Assembly (NCBI GenBank): GCA_963731745.1
Contig: CAVSWT010000019.1
Location: 46,614 to 110,613, forward strand
Origin: CAVSWT01 sp963731745
GTDB lineage: Bacteria; Bacteroidota; Ignavibacteria; Ignavibacteriales; Ignavibacteriaceae
DNA: 64,000 nt
Direction: 5' to 3'
The translations under genes and the position numbers were made by a program. Below the pieces are notes generated by a model, which had not been told where the DNA came from, made no database searches, and worked only from the letters and a program-made list of their open reading frames with translations. Of the stretch, positions 46,701 to 53,896 are shown one piece after another (within the stretch, counting starts at the first letter, position 1; each line of letters starts with the position of its first letter).

Positions 46701-47555
46701 TTAAATTCAGTTCATAAATTGTCGGGAATTTGGAATAATGAATTAAATAAAAAACATCCCCTAAAATGGTTTGAAGAAGTAAAAGAAGATTGGATCGATT
46801 TTAAATCCAGTGAGAAAAGTATAAATAATGATTTTGTGCTTTCTTATTTGATTGTTGATGAAGTTCTTGCATTAGCTGGAAATGGAAACGATAAATCTAA
46901 AATTTTTAATGATTTAATGCTGAATAAAGTTTTGATTGATTTTTTTGATTCACGTAAATACTCAAGGAATATTTCTGAAAATAAAGTTAACCTAATTCAA
47001 GCTTTGCTTAATGAAAAAATTCAAATTTTATTCAAGAAAGAGTTTTCTTCGCTGAACATTGGTGAAAACATTAAATCACCCAAAACTCCAAAAACTGAAT
47101 CAAGAATAAGTATAAATGATTATAATTTCATTGAAAATCTATTTAAAGAAAATTCCTTGAAATCATTTTTAGGCGTACACAATTATGAGGGGATTTCATA
47201 TTACAATAAAGAAAATTTTGAAGCACTATTAAAATGGACCTTCTACTTTACAATGTTGTTCAGGGTAAAAGAAATTTTTTATCCCAAACAGAAATCAGCT
47301 AAGCCGAAAAAGAATAGTAAAAACGAAATCAATGTAAAAGAGTTAAGTCCTGATAGGGTTAAGGTTAAGTCTTTACTTGAAGAGTTAAAGACAATTCATC
47401 AGTCTCTAGTAAAATTAAAGGAAGCTTCAATAAAATCGGAATATAAAGTTGAAGAACTAAAGAAACTTTTAGCTCCAAAAGAAGAGGCAAAAAAGGCATT
47501 GAAGAAACCGGTTAAAAAGAAACCAGTTTCAAAATCAAAAAAAACTAATAAATGA
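43737..47555 (+). CDS. GH13 alpha-amylase-family protein with long N- and C-terminal extensions
   Basis: 1272 residues from ATG 43737 (an in-frame TTG lies 15 bases upstream). Residues about 355-830 are a GH13 barrel: WNFNALWLIGIWERS, SDMVPNHTGI, IIRFDAAMTL (nucleophile Asp), TLLLAEAFWLM (acid/base Glu) and SNPDEETA, where the usual NHD is NPD. The first 340 residues are unlike known amylase N-domains and contain HEIFH (residues about 83-87), matching the HExxH zinc-protease signature. The last 450 residues are helical and end in a Lys-rich tail. It is likely cytoplasmic. GH13 proteins transfer or hydrolyse alpha-glucans, trehalose or sugar phosphates; which one is unclear here. It is last in the cluster. 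Confidence 0.7.
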   Translation: MLLSFNSKLKIKNKIKFDFHVSKIAREKYDFDQSLFSITGDLVIANSYQARLLSDKINAKRKEQGIHDVVVTAGMINALGLVHEIFHYLIRLYEENENPGVFSKSINHLRSKIGEENLNKTLLQFVNEFPPLPVYNKNISAEDYLKGTTENKPNSEIILEEIILLNLENINPATASLEELYSDKDFASKTSYINLIDETEKFFLTEKPFGSENLSLIHFLRKPIITSPYNIEGQLDYIREKWGVFIYEKFHDRLLKGKDLIYEDVKLFVQHGGGEKATPPVPEYKFDYEFFESLKRKLARGEELTEDEMRFYYSEPEQFTADTDWMPKVMMIAKNIFVWLDQLSKKYQREIKKLDQIPDEELDRLAGWNFNALWLIGIWERSTASKKIKQYTGNPEAAPSAYSLYDYIIANELGGEEAFLNLKARALHRGIKVASDMVPNHTGIYSKWVVEKPDYFISTDQPPYPSYTFFGGNLSDDPRVEVRIEDKYYSKSDAAVVFQRRDSLTGDVKYIYHGNDGTNMPWNDTAQLNLLNPEARESLIQTIMHVARKTSIIRFDAAMTLTKKHYQRLWFPQAGSAGAVPSRSDSSMTRAQFDEAMPVEFWREVVDRINKEMPNTLLLAEAFWLMEGYFVRTLGMHRVYNSAFMHMLMKEENDKYKQLIKNTLEFNPEILKRYVNFMSNPDEETAVNQFGKGDKYFGIAMLMVTMPGLPMFAHGQIEGFSEKYGMEYKRAYYNEYVDENLVRRHEAEIFPLTQKRHLFSQVSNFELYDFIDDYGNVVDSVFAYSNEVDGGKSFVIYNNSYSECRGSVNFSSEKVVNNSNPRSKKIAEALNINSNSDYFYLAKESKTNLEYLFSGKNLHDFGWYTTLNPYEYKVFLDFKEIHDTSGKYWELIHSLGGRGVPSIEESFRQLTLGPLHNSIKSILNNDTADEFSKLYINSSTKKSKDDKIKLEEFSHDVISKFDSISTHLDNSTGIKANKNNIEKEISDELNSVHKLSGIWNNELNKKHPLKWFEEVKEDWIDFKSSEKSINNDFVLSYLIVDEVLALAGNGNDKSKIFNDLMLNKVLIDFFDSRKYSRNISENKVNLIQALLNEKIQILFKKEFSSLNIGENIKSPKTPKTESRISINDYNFIENLFKENSLKSFLGVHNYEGISYYNKENFEALLKWTFYFTMLFRVKEIFYPKQKSAKPKKNSKNEINVKELSPDRVKVKSLLEELKTIHQSLVKLKEASIKSEYKVEELKKLLAPKEEAKKALKKPVKKKPVSKSKKTNK

Positions 47556-47601
47556 AATAATTAATTAAATCTAATAATTATTTCCTGCACGATTTTGAAT
47601 T

Positions 47602-49164
47602 TTATTTATCAACTGATAAATATTTAGCGCAAGCTTCAGCACAATTTTCTCCATCAATTGCAGCAGAGACAATTCCTCCTGCATAGCCGGCGCCTTCGCC
47701 GCTTGGGAATAAACCTTCAATCTTGCTGTGCATTAAGGTTTCAGGATTTCTCGGCACACGTATCGGCGAACTAGTTCTGCTTTCCGTCGCTACAATTTGA
47801 GATTCGTTTGTTATATACCCTTTCATCTTTTTATTAAAAACAAACAACGCTCTTCTTAGGCTTGAGGTAATAAATTTAGGAAGTTCTTCATGAAGCGCGG
47901 TAGAAGTTAATCCGGGGATATATGAAGTTGCCGGCAAGTTTTGTGAAATTTTTCTATCTATAAAATCCGTTATTCTTTGTGAAGGCGCACTTAAAGTTTT
48001 GTTGGCAAGTTCAAAACATTTTTTTTCAATTTCGATCTGAAGTTTTAAACCGGAAAAAGGAAATTCTGAATTATAATTTTTCCAGTCATTTTCATTAACA
48101 GTAACTACAAATCCGGAGTTTGCAAATGGTGAATCTCTTTTAGATAAAGACATTCCATTGACAACGATTTCTTCAGGAGCAGTAGCCGCGGGAACGATGA
48201 TGCCGCCTGGACACATGCAGAATGAGTAAACTCCTCTTTTATCAATTTCACACGTCATTGAGTAACTGGCGGGTGGAAGATTTTCATTTTTATATTTTGT
48301 GTGATATTGAATTTCATTTATCAATGCTTGCGGATGTTCGATACGAACTCCAATGGCAAATGGTTTTGGTTCAATTGGAATATTTTTTCTATGAAGCAGA
48401 TAATAAATATCTCTAGCAGAATGGCCGGTTGCTAAAATAACTGCATCGCCTAAATATTCTTTTTCATCATTAATTATTATGCCCGCTATTTTATCATTTT
48501 TAATTATAAAATCTGTGACAAGTGAATTGAAATTTACTTCTCCTCCATTATTAATAATTGTTTCCCGCATTCTCTTAACAACATCCGGAAGTTTGTTTGA
48601 ACCAATGTGGGGATGAGCATCAATTAAAATATCATCGTGAGCGCCGTGCTGAACCAGGACTTGCAGAATCTTTTTAACATTTCCGCGTTTGCTTGATCTT
48701 GTATATAATTTCCCATCACTATAAGTGCCGGCACCGCCTTCACCAAAGCAATAATTTGAATTGGGATTTACCTGGTGAAATTGTTGAATGGCCCGTAAAT
48801 CCCTTCTCCGGGATTGAACATCTTTTCCGCGTTCGAAAATTACAGGTTTGATTCCAAGCTCGATTACTTTAAGTGCAGCAAACATTCCCGCAGGGCCGCA
48901 TCCTATAATAATTATTTGTTTAGTAGAATTTACCGGGCTATAAATTACATTAGCTGGGCGCAAATCCGGGGATTCATTTATAAAAACATCAGACAAAATT
49001 TTAAATATAGGATTTGAAGATCTAGCGTCGATAGATCGTCTGATTGGAATAACCGCATTTATTTCAACTGTATTCTTACCAAGTTTTTGGGCAGCGGCAT
49101 TTTTATAAAAATCTTTATTGTAAAGCTCTTCAGGCGGGATAATAATTTCAATCTGTTTTTTCAT
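47602..49164 (-). CDS. FAD-dependent dehydrogenase (COG2509-like)
   Basis: 520 residues. FAD-binding Rossmann motif IIIIGCGPAGMFAALK near residue 88, then ERGKDVQSRRRDLRA, NYCFGEGGAGTYSDGKLYTRS, FAIGVRIEHPQ and a C-terminal GEGAGYAGGIVSAAIDG motif that closes the FAD site. These belong to the uncharacterised FAD-dependent dehydrogenases common in Bacteroidota and Firmicutes. The N-terminal 70 residues (KKQIEIIIPPEE) form an extra alpha/beta domain typical of the group. Convergent with the GH13 gene. Confidence 0.85.
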   Translation of the reverse strand: MKKQIEIIIPPEELYNKDFYKNAAAQKLGKNTVEINAVIPIRRSIDARSSNPIFKILSDVFINESPDLRPANVIYSPVNSTKQIIIIGCGPAGMFAALKVIELGIKPVIFERGKDVQSRRRDLRAIQQFHQVNPNSNYCFGEGGAGTYSDGKLYTRSSKRGNVKKILQVLVQHGAHDDILIDAHPHIGSNKLPDVVKRMRETIINNGGEVNFNSLVTDFIIKNDKIAGIIINDEKEYLGDAVILATGHSARDIYYLLHRKNIPIEPKPFAIGVRIEHPQALINEIQYHTKYKNENLPPASYSMTCEIDKRGVYSFCMCPGGIIVPAATAPEEIVVNGMSLSKRDSPFANSGFVVTVNENDWKNYNSEFPFSGLKLQIEIEKKCFELANKTLSAPSQRITDFIDRKISQNLPATSYIPGLTSTALHEELPKFITSSLRRALFVFNKKMKGYITNESQIVATESRTSSPIRVPRNPETLMHSKIEGLFPSGEGAGYAGGIVSAAIDGENCAEACAKYLSVDK

Positions 49165-49226
49165 TTTAATGTCCTCTTTCTATGAGGAAAATTTTCTAAA
49201 AATAATTTGTGCGGATTTTTTAAAGT

Positions 49227-50018
49227 TTAAAAAATCCCTTTTACATAACCGCCATCAACATGAATTGTATTACCGGTAATATAGCTGGCTTTTTTTGAAG
49301 CTAAAAATACTACGGTAGAAGCTATTTCTTCCGGAAGTCCTAATCGATTCATAGGTACTTCTTTAGCCATTTCAGATATAATTTCTTCATGGGATTTACC
49401 AACCTGTTTGGCTTTATGAACTGCCAATTCATACAACCTGTGTGTTAATGTAAAACCCGGCGCAATATTGTTAACGGTAATATTATATTTAGCTACTTCG
49501 TTGCTAAGCGATTTTGCAAATCCAACTAAACCTGTTCTTAATGAATTTGACAGCATTAAATTTTCTATGGGCTGCTTAACAGAAATTGAAGTAATGTTTA
49601 TAATTCTTCCCCACTCTTTTGAAAGCATATCCGGTAAAACCAATCTACTGAACCTCACAGCACTCATTAAAACTTGCTCAAAAGCGTTTTGCCATTGTTC
49701 CTCTGATATTTCAGAAAAAAGTCCGGCAGTCGGGCCGCCGCAATTATTAACTAAAATATCTATCTTGCCAAATTCAAGCCTAGCCGCTTCAACGGTTGTT
49801 TCAATATCTTTAGTTTTATTCAAATCACAGACACTCCAAACCGGTTCAATTCCATACTTACTTTTAATTTCTGCTGCTGTTTTTATCAAATCATCTTTTG
49901 AACGTGAACAGATTATAACTTTTGCACCTTCGCTGATTAAACATTCAGCTATCGCCTGGCCAATTCCTTTGCTTGAAGCAGTTACAATTGCGACTTTTCC
50001 CTTTAAACCTAAATTCAT
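49227..50018 (-). CDS. SDR-family oxidoreductase lacking the YxxxK active site
   Basis: 263 residues. Classic SDR cofactor motif TASSKGIGQAI (residues 13-23), NNCGGP near residue 89 and a DGGYVKG end. The catalytic Tyr and Lys are replaced: where YxxxK is expected the sequence reads SNSLR. This is a known subgroup of FabG-like proteins in which Ser/Arg occupy those positions. It might act as a dehydrogenase with a different mechanism or have lost activity. No partner gene gives its substrate; it is followed by marC after 28 bases upstream. Confidence 0.8.
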   Translation of the reverse strand: MNLGLKGKVAIVTASSKGIGQAIAECLISEGAKVIICSRSKDDLIKTAAEIKSKYGIEPVWSVCDLNKTKDIETTVEAARLEFGKIDILVNNCGGPTAGLFSEISEEQWQNAFEQVLMSAVRFSRLVLPDMLSKEWGRIINITSISVKQPIENLMLSNSLRTGLVGFAKSLSNEVAKYNITVNNIAPGFTLTHRLYELAVHKAKQVGKSHEEIISEMAKEVPMNRLGLPEEIASTVVFLASKKASYITGNTIHVDGGYVKGIF

Positions 50019-50046
50019 TTTTAAACCTACAATTAAATTTAATTTT

Positions 50047-50637
50047 TTATTTTAATGAATTAAAAATATTTATAACACCAACGCGTATCATCATAACGGC
50101 AATAGCTGCAAGAAATAGAGAAGCAATTTTTGCAAATGCTTTTGAACCGCCATCACCGATTAACTTTACCAGCTTATTAGCATTATACAATACTAATAAA
50201 ACAATAATAAAATTTAAAATCATGGACAAAATGGTTGCAACATATCCGTAATTATCTCTCAGGATTAAAATGGTTGTAAGTGCTGCCGGCCCCATAATTA
50301 GTGGGATACCGAGAGGCACGACACCGATATTTGTTCCAGGGTTTCTTCTAACTTCTGACGAGGACATAATATCAGAAACAGAAATAATTAATAGGATAAT
50401 TCCTCCGGCAATTCTAAAATCGTCAATCGTAATTCCTAAAAATTCTAAAACAAGCTTTCCGCCTAACAGAAAAATATTGGCGACTATAAATGCCGCAACA
50501 ATAGCTTCAATTATTAATTTTTTTCTCTCGGCGTGGGATATATCTTGTGTGTAACCTAAAAAAAGCGGTGCAGTTCCGATTATATCAATCGCAACAAAAA
50601 GCGGAATAAATGAAAGTAAAAATATTTCAAATGTCAT
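50047..50637 (-). CDS. MarC-family membrane protein
   Basis: 196 residues, about six transmembrane helices, starting FLLSFIPLFVAIDIIGTAPLFLGYT. The motif GTNIGVVPLGIPLIMGPAALTT near residue 105 is the MarC signature. MarC was once tied to multiple antibiotic resistance in E. coli, but that role is not supported and its activity is unknown. A 12-bp inverted repeat lies directly upstream (50644-50707). Confidence 0.88.
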   Translation of the reverse strand: MTFEIFLLSFIPLFVAIDIIGTAPLFLGYTQDISHAERKKLIIEAIVAAFIVANIFLLGGKLVLEFLGITIDDFRIAGGIILLIISVSDIMSSSEVRRNPGTNIGVVPLGIPLIMGPAALTTILILRDNYGYVATILSMILNFIIVLLVLYNANKLVKLIGDGGSKAFAKIASLFLAAIAVMMIRVGVINIFNSLK

Positions 50638-50643
50638 AAAAAA

Positions 50644-50707
50644 ATCTCTGGAAATTTTAGCCCTTTAAAATAACATAGTTAATTTAAATATGGACATTTC
50701 CAGAGAT
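50644..50707 (-). terminator. Long-loop hairpin between ackA and marC
   Basis: Perfect 12-bp inverted repeat ATCTCTGGAAAT / ATTTCCAGAGAT, separated by 40 bases. In the minus direction the second arm is followed by TTTTTT and then the marC ATG. It could terminate ackA transcription or regulate marC. Confidence 0.6.
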
Positions 50708-50746
50708 TAAATTTTCAGACATTCAATAATTTTTGATTAAAAAAAA

Positions 50747-51967
50747 TTATTGTTCTTTAGAAGCCATCATTTCTTTTACAATTGTATGAGTATCCATTGC
50801 AATCACAAGTTCTTCGTTTGTGGGTATGCGAAGAATTTTTACTTTTGAATCATCATTAGATATAATCAATTCTTTACTATTATTTTTTTCTTTATCTAAA
50901 CTTAAACCGAGAAATTCCATATTTTCACATACCATTTCTCTTATTAAAGGAGCATTTTCACCAATACCGCCGGTAAAAACAAAGGCATCAATTCCGCCCA
51001 TTGCCGCAGCATATGCACCAAGATATTTTTTAATTTTATAAGTAAACATTTCAAGAGCATATTTTGATCTTTTATGATTATCATCCGCGGCTTTTATTAT
51101 TTCCCGCATGTCACTGCTTTCACCGCTAACCCCAATTAAACCGCTGTGTTTATTCAAAAGAGTTCCGGCTTCACTTAAAGACAGTCCTTCTTTTCCCATA
51201 ATATAAAGTATTAACGAAGGATCTAAATCGCCGCTTCTAGTTCCCATCAATAAGCCTTCTAAAGGAGTAAAACCCATAGTAGTATCTATCGATTGGCCGT
51301 TTAAAATGGCAGCCATACTGCATCCGTTTCCAAGGTGTGCTGTAACTATTTTTAATTCTTCAACTTTTTTACCTAGAATCTCAGCAGCTTTGTTTGAAAC
51401 GAAAAGATGTGATGTTCCATGAAAACCATATCTTCTAATTTTATATTTTTTATAAAGCTCATAGGGAATTCCGTAAAGATATGCTCTGGGCGGCATTTTA
51501 ACATGAAAAGCTGTATCGAAAACGCCAATTTGCGGAGTAGTTGGAAGCAACCTTTTGGCTGCTTGAATGCCTTTTATATTCGGTGGATTATGCAATGGTG
51601 CTAATTCAATGTTTTCCTGCAAAGCTGCCATAACATCATCAGTGATTAAAACTGATCCTGAAAATGTTTCACCGCCGTGAACAACTCGATGCCCAACAGC
51701 ATCTATATCATCCTTATCATCAATCACTCCGTGATTTTTACTTAACATTACTCCAAGCACGTATTCAATTGCGATGGTATGGTCTAATATTTCACCCACA
51801 ATTTTTATTGAATCATTATCGTAACGGGAATGAGTTAAAACTGCACTGCTCATGCCAATTCTTTCTACCATTCCTTTGGCAAGCGCAAACTTTTTTTCAG
51901 TATCTATAAACTGATATTTAATTGAAGAACTTCCGCAATTAAGAACTAATACTCGCATACCCTGCAT
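50747..51967 (-). CDS. ackA: Acetate kinase
   Basis: Interconverts acetate and acetyl phosphate with ATP/ADP. 406 residues with signature NCGSSSIKYQF at the N-terminus, HRVVHGGETF near residue 93, DTAFH near residue 150, GYGFHGTSH-type RRYGFHGTSHLFVS near residue 185, AHLGNGCSMAAI near residue 212 and FTGGIGENAP near residue 333. Two ATGs, 51967 and 51958, are possible; MRVLVLNCG at the second is the usual start. No pta gene is in the window. Fermentative or syntrophic energy metabolism is implied. Confidence 0.96.
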   Translation of the reverse strand: MQGMRVLVLNCGSSSIKYQFIDTEKKFALAKGMVERIGMSSAVLTHSRYDNDSIKIVGEILDHTIAIEYVLGVMLSKNHGVIDDKDDIDAVGHRVVHGGETFSGSVLITDDVMAALQENIELAPLHNPPNIKGIQAAKRLLPTTPQIGVFDTAFHVKMPPRAYLYGIPYELYKKYKIRRYGFHGTSHLFVSNKAAEILGKKVEELKIVTAHLGNGCSMAAILNGQSIDTTMGFTPLEGLLMGTRSGDLDPSLILYIMGKEGLSLSEAGTLLNKHSGLIGVSGESSDMREIIKAADDNHKRSKYALEMFTYKIKKYLGAYAAAMGGIDAFVFTGGIGENAPLIREMVCENMEFLGLSLDKEKNNSKELIISNDDSKVKILRIPTNEELVIAMDTHTIVKEMMASKEQ

Positions 51968-51987
51968 TACTCCTATAAGTATAAATT

Positions 51988-52923
51988 TTATAAAATAATT
52001 TTTCCGCTGTCATCGTATTTATAAAAACCTTCACCGGTTTTTTTACCAAGCTTTCTTTCTCTAACTAATTTACGTAATATCGGGCAAGCTCTGTATCTCG
52101 GTTCACCTAAAGTTTTCCACAAAGTTTCCATCCAGGCAAGTACTTCATCCAATCCCATCATATCTGCCATTTCTAACGGTCCATATTGAAAATTGTAGCC
52201 CAGCTTCATTGCAGTATCAATGTCTTTTGCTGTAGCAACTCCTTCAAGCAGAATATACATCGCTTCATTAAGAAGAGGTACAATTGCGCGCGTTGTTACA
52301 AAGCCAGGGTATTCATAAACTTCCACAGGTGTTTTGCCGATGGATGCAGCAAAATTTTTAGCAATTTCTACGGTTTGATTTGAAGTATGTAAACATTTAA
52401 CTAATTCAACTAAAGGTATTTTAGGAACGGGATGTAGAAAATGCATTCCAATTATTTTATCCGGACGTGAAGTTGTTTCGGCTATTTTGGTTAGGCTTAA
52501 AGTTGAAGTGTTAGAAATAAATATCACATCTTTTTTTGCGATGCTGTCTAATTTTTTAAAGATAGCTTTTTTCAATTCGAAATCTTCTTCAACAGCTTCA
52601 ATTACAATTTCACTATCTATAATTTTATTTATATCAGTTTCCCATTTAATCCTGCTTAATATAGATTTTTTTTCAGCTTGAGTTAAAGCCCAGCGTTTGA
52701 TTTCACGTTCAAGTGAGTCTGATAAGTCAATAACGGCTTTATCTGCATGTGCTTTATCTTTTTCAATAATCGTTACTTCAATTCCGGCTGCCGAAACAGT
52801 TTGAGCTATACCCTGTCCCATTATTCCTGCACCAATTATTGCTGCGTTATTTATTTGATGACTGCCGTCTAATATTTTAGATCTGCCCAGCAGATCTTCC
52901 AGTTTTAATCCTTCTTCTTTCAT
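51988..52923 (-). CDS. 3-hydroxyacyl/3-hydroxybutyryl-CoA dehydrogenase
   Basis: 311 residues, NAD-dependent. Rossmann motif IGAGIMGQGIAQTVSAAG near residue 30, VIEAVEEDFELKKAIF near residue 108, FISNTSTLSLTKIAE near residue 134, GMHFLHPVPKIPLVELV with catalytic His near residue 160, and the C-terminal dimerisation domain with GYNFQYGPLEMADMMGLD. The N-terminal 25 residues (KEEGLKLEDLLGRSK) extend beyond the usual start. The ATG overlaps the stop of the upstream lipoprotein gene (ATGA). Role in fatty-acid beta-oxidation or butyrate-type metabolism; no partner thiolase is in the window. Confidence 0.9.
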   Translation of the reverse strand: MKEEGLKLEDLLGRSKILDGSHQINNAAIIGAGIMGQGIAQTVSAAGIEVTIIEKDKAHADKAVIDLSDSLEREIKRWALTQAEKKSILSRIKWETDINKIIDSEIVIEAVEEDFELKKAIFKKLDSIAKKDVIFISNTSTLSLTKIAETTSRPDKIIGMHFLHPVPKIPLVELVKCLHTSNQTVEIAKNFAASIGKTPVEVYEYPGFVTTRAIVPLLNEAMYILLEGVATAKDIDTAMKLGYNFQYGPLEMADMMGLDEVLAWMETLWKTLGEPRYRACPILRKLVRERKLGKKTGEGFYKYDDSGKIIL

Positions 52924-53894
52924 AATTGTTTTAAGTTTTTATTTTGATTGTTATTCTTTACTATTTTATTTAATTCTTTAATTTCATTTTTTGATAATTC
53001 CAGTTGAAGCTCTACGGCATTGTTATTTGACGAAACCGATAAATTCTTTGTAAGCTTACCCAGCATATTATTTTTCTCAGAGATAATTCCCATTGCCAAT
53101 GCACTTGATATTCCGGCTGTAAGCAAATAAGCATTTTTTTTACTTTCACATACCAATTCTGACTGTATATTTACATTATCATTTAAATCTGCTGAAAGAG
53201 TGAGCTGTTCAATTGTTTTAATAATTTCTCCGCCAGGCCAATCGTTACTATTTCCTACTATTTTATCTATTACCGATGAAGTTGTTTTCCTATCATTTAC
53301 TGCAGTCCAATATAGATTTTTCTGTTTTATTTTTTTAATAAGACTCAAAAACTTATCATTTGTTTTTAAAGTTTCATTCTTATTCTTTAGTACGTCTGTT
53401 AATTCTATACGGTCGCTAAACATTGCTAATGTAGAATCATTAATAAAATAATAAAGTTCCTTGCTGGAATTATAAAATTGAAATATTTTTTTACCTGATA
53501 TAATCTCAGAGGAAAATTGTTTCTTATCATTAAATAACTTTAATAATTTTTTATTATCACTATTTAAACTTATCGCTAAAAAATTTTTACCGTTTAAAGT
53601 TGATGATGTTATTAATTCGTGTACCGAAGATTCTAATTTCAGGCCGGTTTTTCTTTTAAAATATCTTAACCATGATTTTGCTTCACTCTGATTAAAATAA
53701 TTTTTGAAAAATCCATTCCAAAACTCAGATTTACTTATGCTTTCATAATTTATATAAGTAACTGTTTTTGAATCCTTAGGAATGAAAGCAAATATTTCCC
53801 ACTGGTTTTTACTTATCGGCTTATACTCTTCATGGCCGTTGCAGCCCCAAAAACTTACAACTATTAACAAAAACAATAAACATCTATTCTTCAT
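52920..53894 (-). CDS. Lipoprotein of unknown function
   Basis: 324 residues with lipoprotein-type signal peptide (FWGC, Cys18). The rest is a mix of short strands and helices with KTVTYINYESISKSEFWNGFF and repeated KNK stretches. It lacks clear motifs; the general pattern (ELTDVLKNKNETLKTNDKFLSL) recalls DUF3352-type periplasmic proteins. Stop overlaps the next ATG, and it begins two bases after the ABC gene, so these are one operon. Confidence 0.5.
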   Translation of the reverse strand: MKNRCLLFLLIVVSFWGCNGHEEYKPISKNQWEIFAFIPKDSKTVTYINYESISKSEFWNGFFKNYFNQSEAKSWLRYFKRKTGLKLESSVHELITSSTLNGKNFLAISLNSDNKKLLKLFNDKKQFSSEIISGKKIFQFYNSSKELYYFINDSTLAMFSDRIELTDVLKNKNETLKTNDKFLSLIKKIKQKNLYWTAVNDRKTTSSVIDKIVGNSNDWPGGEIIKTIEQLTLSADLNDNVNIQSELVCESKKNAYLLTAGISSALAMGIISEKNNMLGKLTKNLSVSSNNNAVELQLELSKNEIKELNKIVKNNNQNKNLKQL

Positions 53895-53896
53895 AA

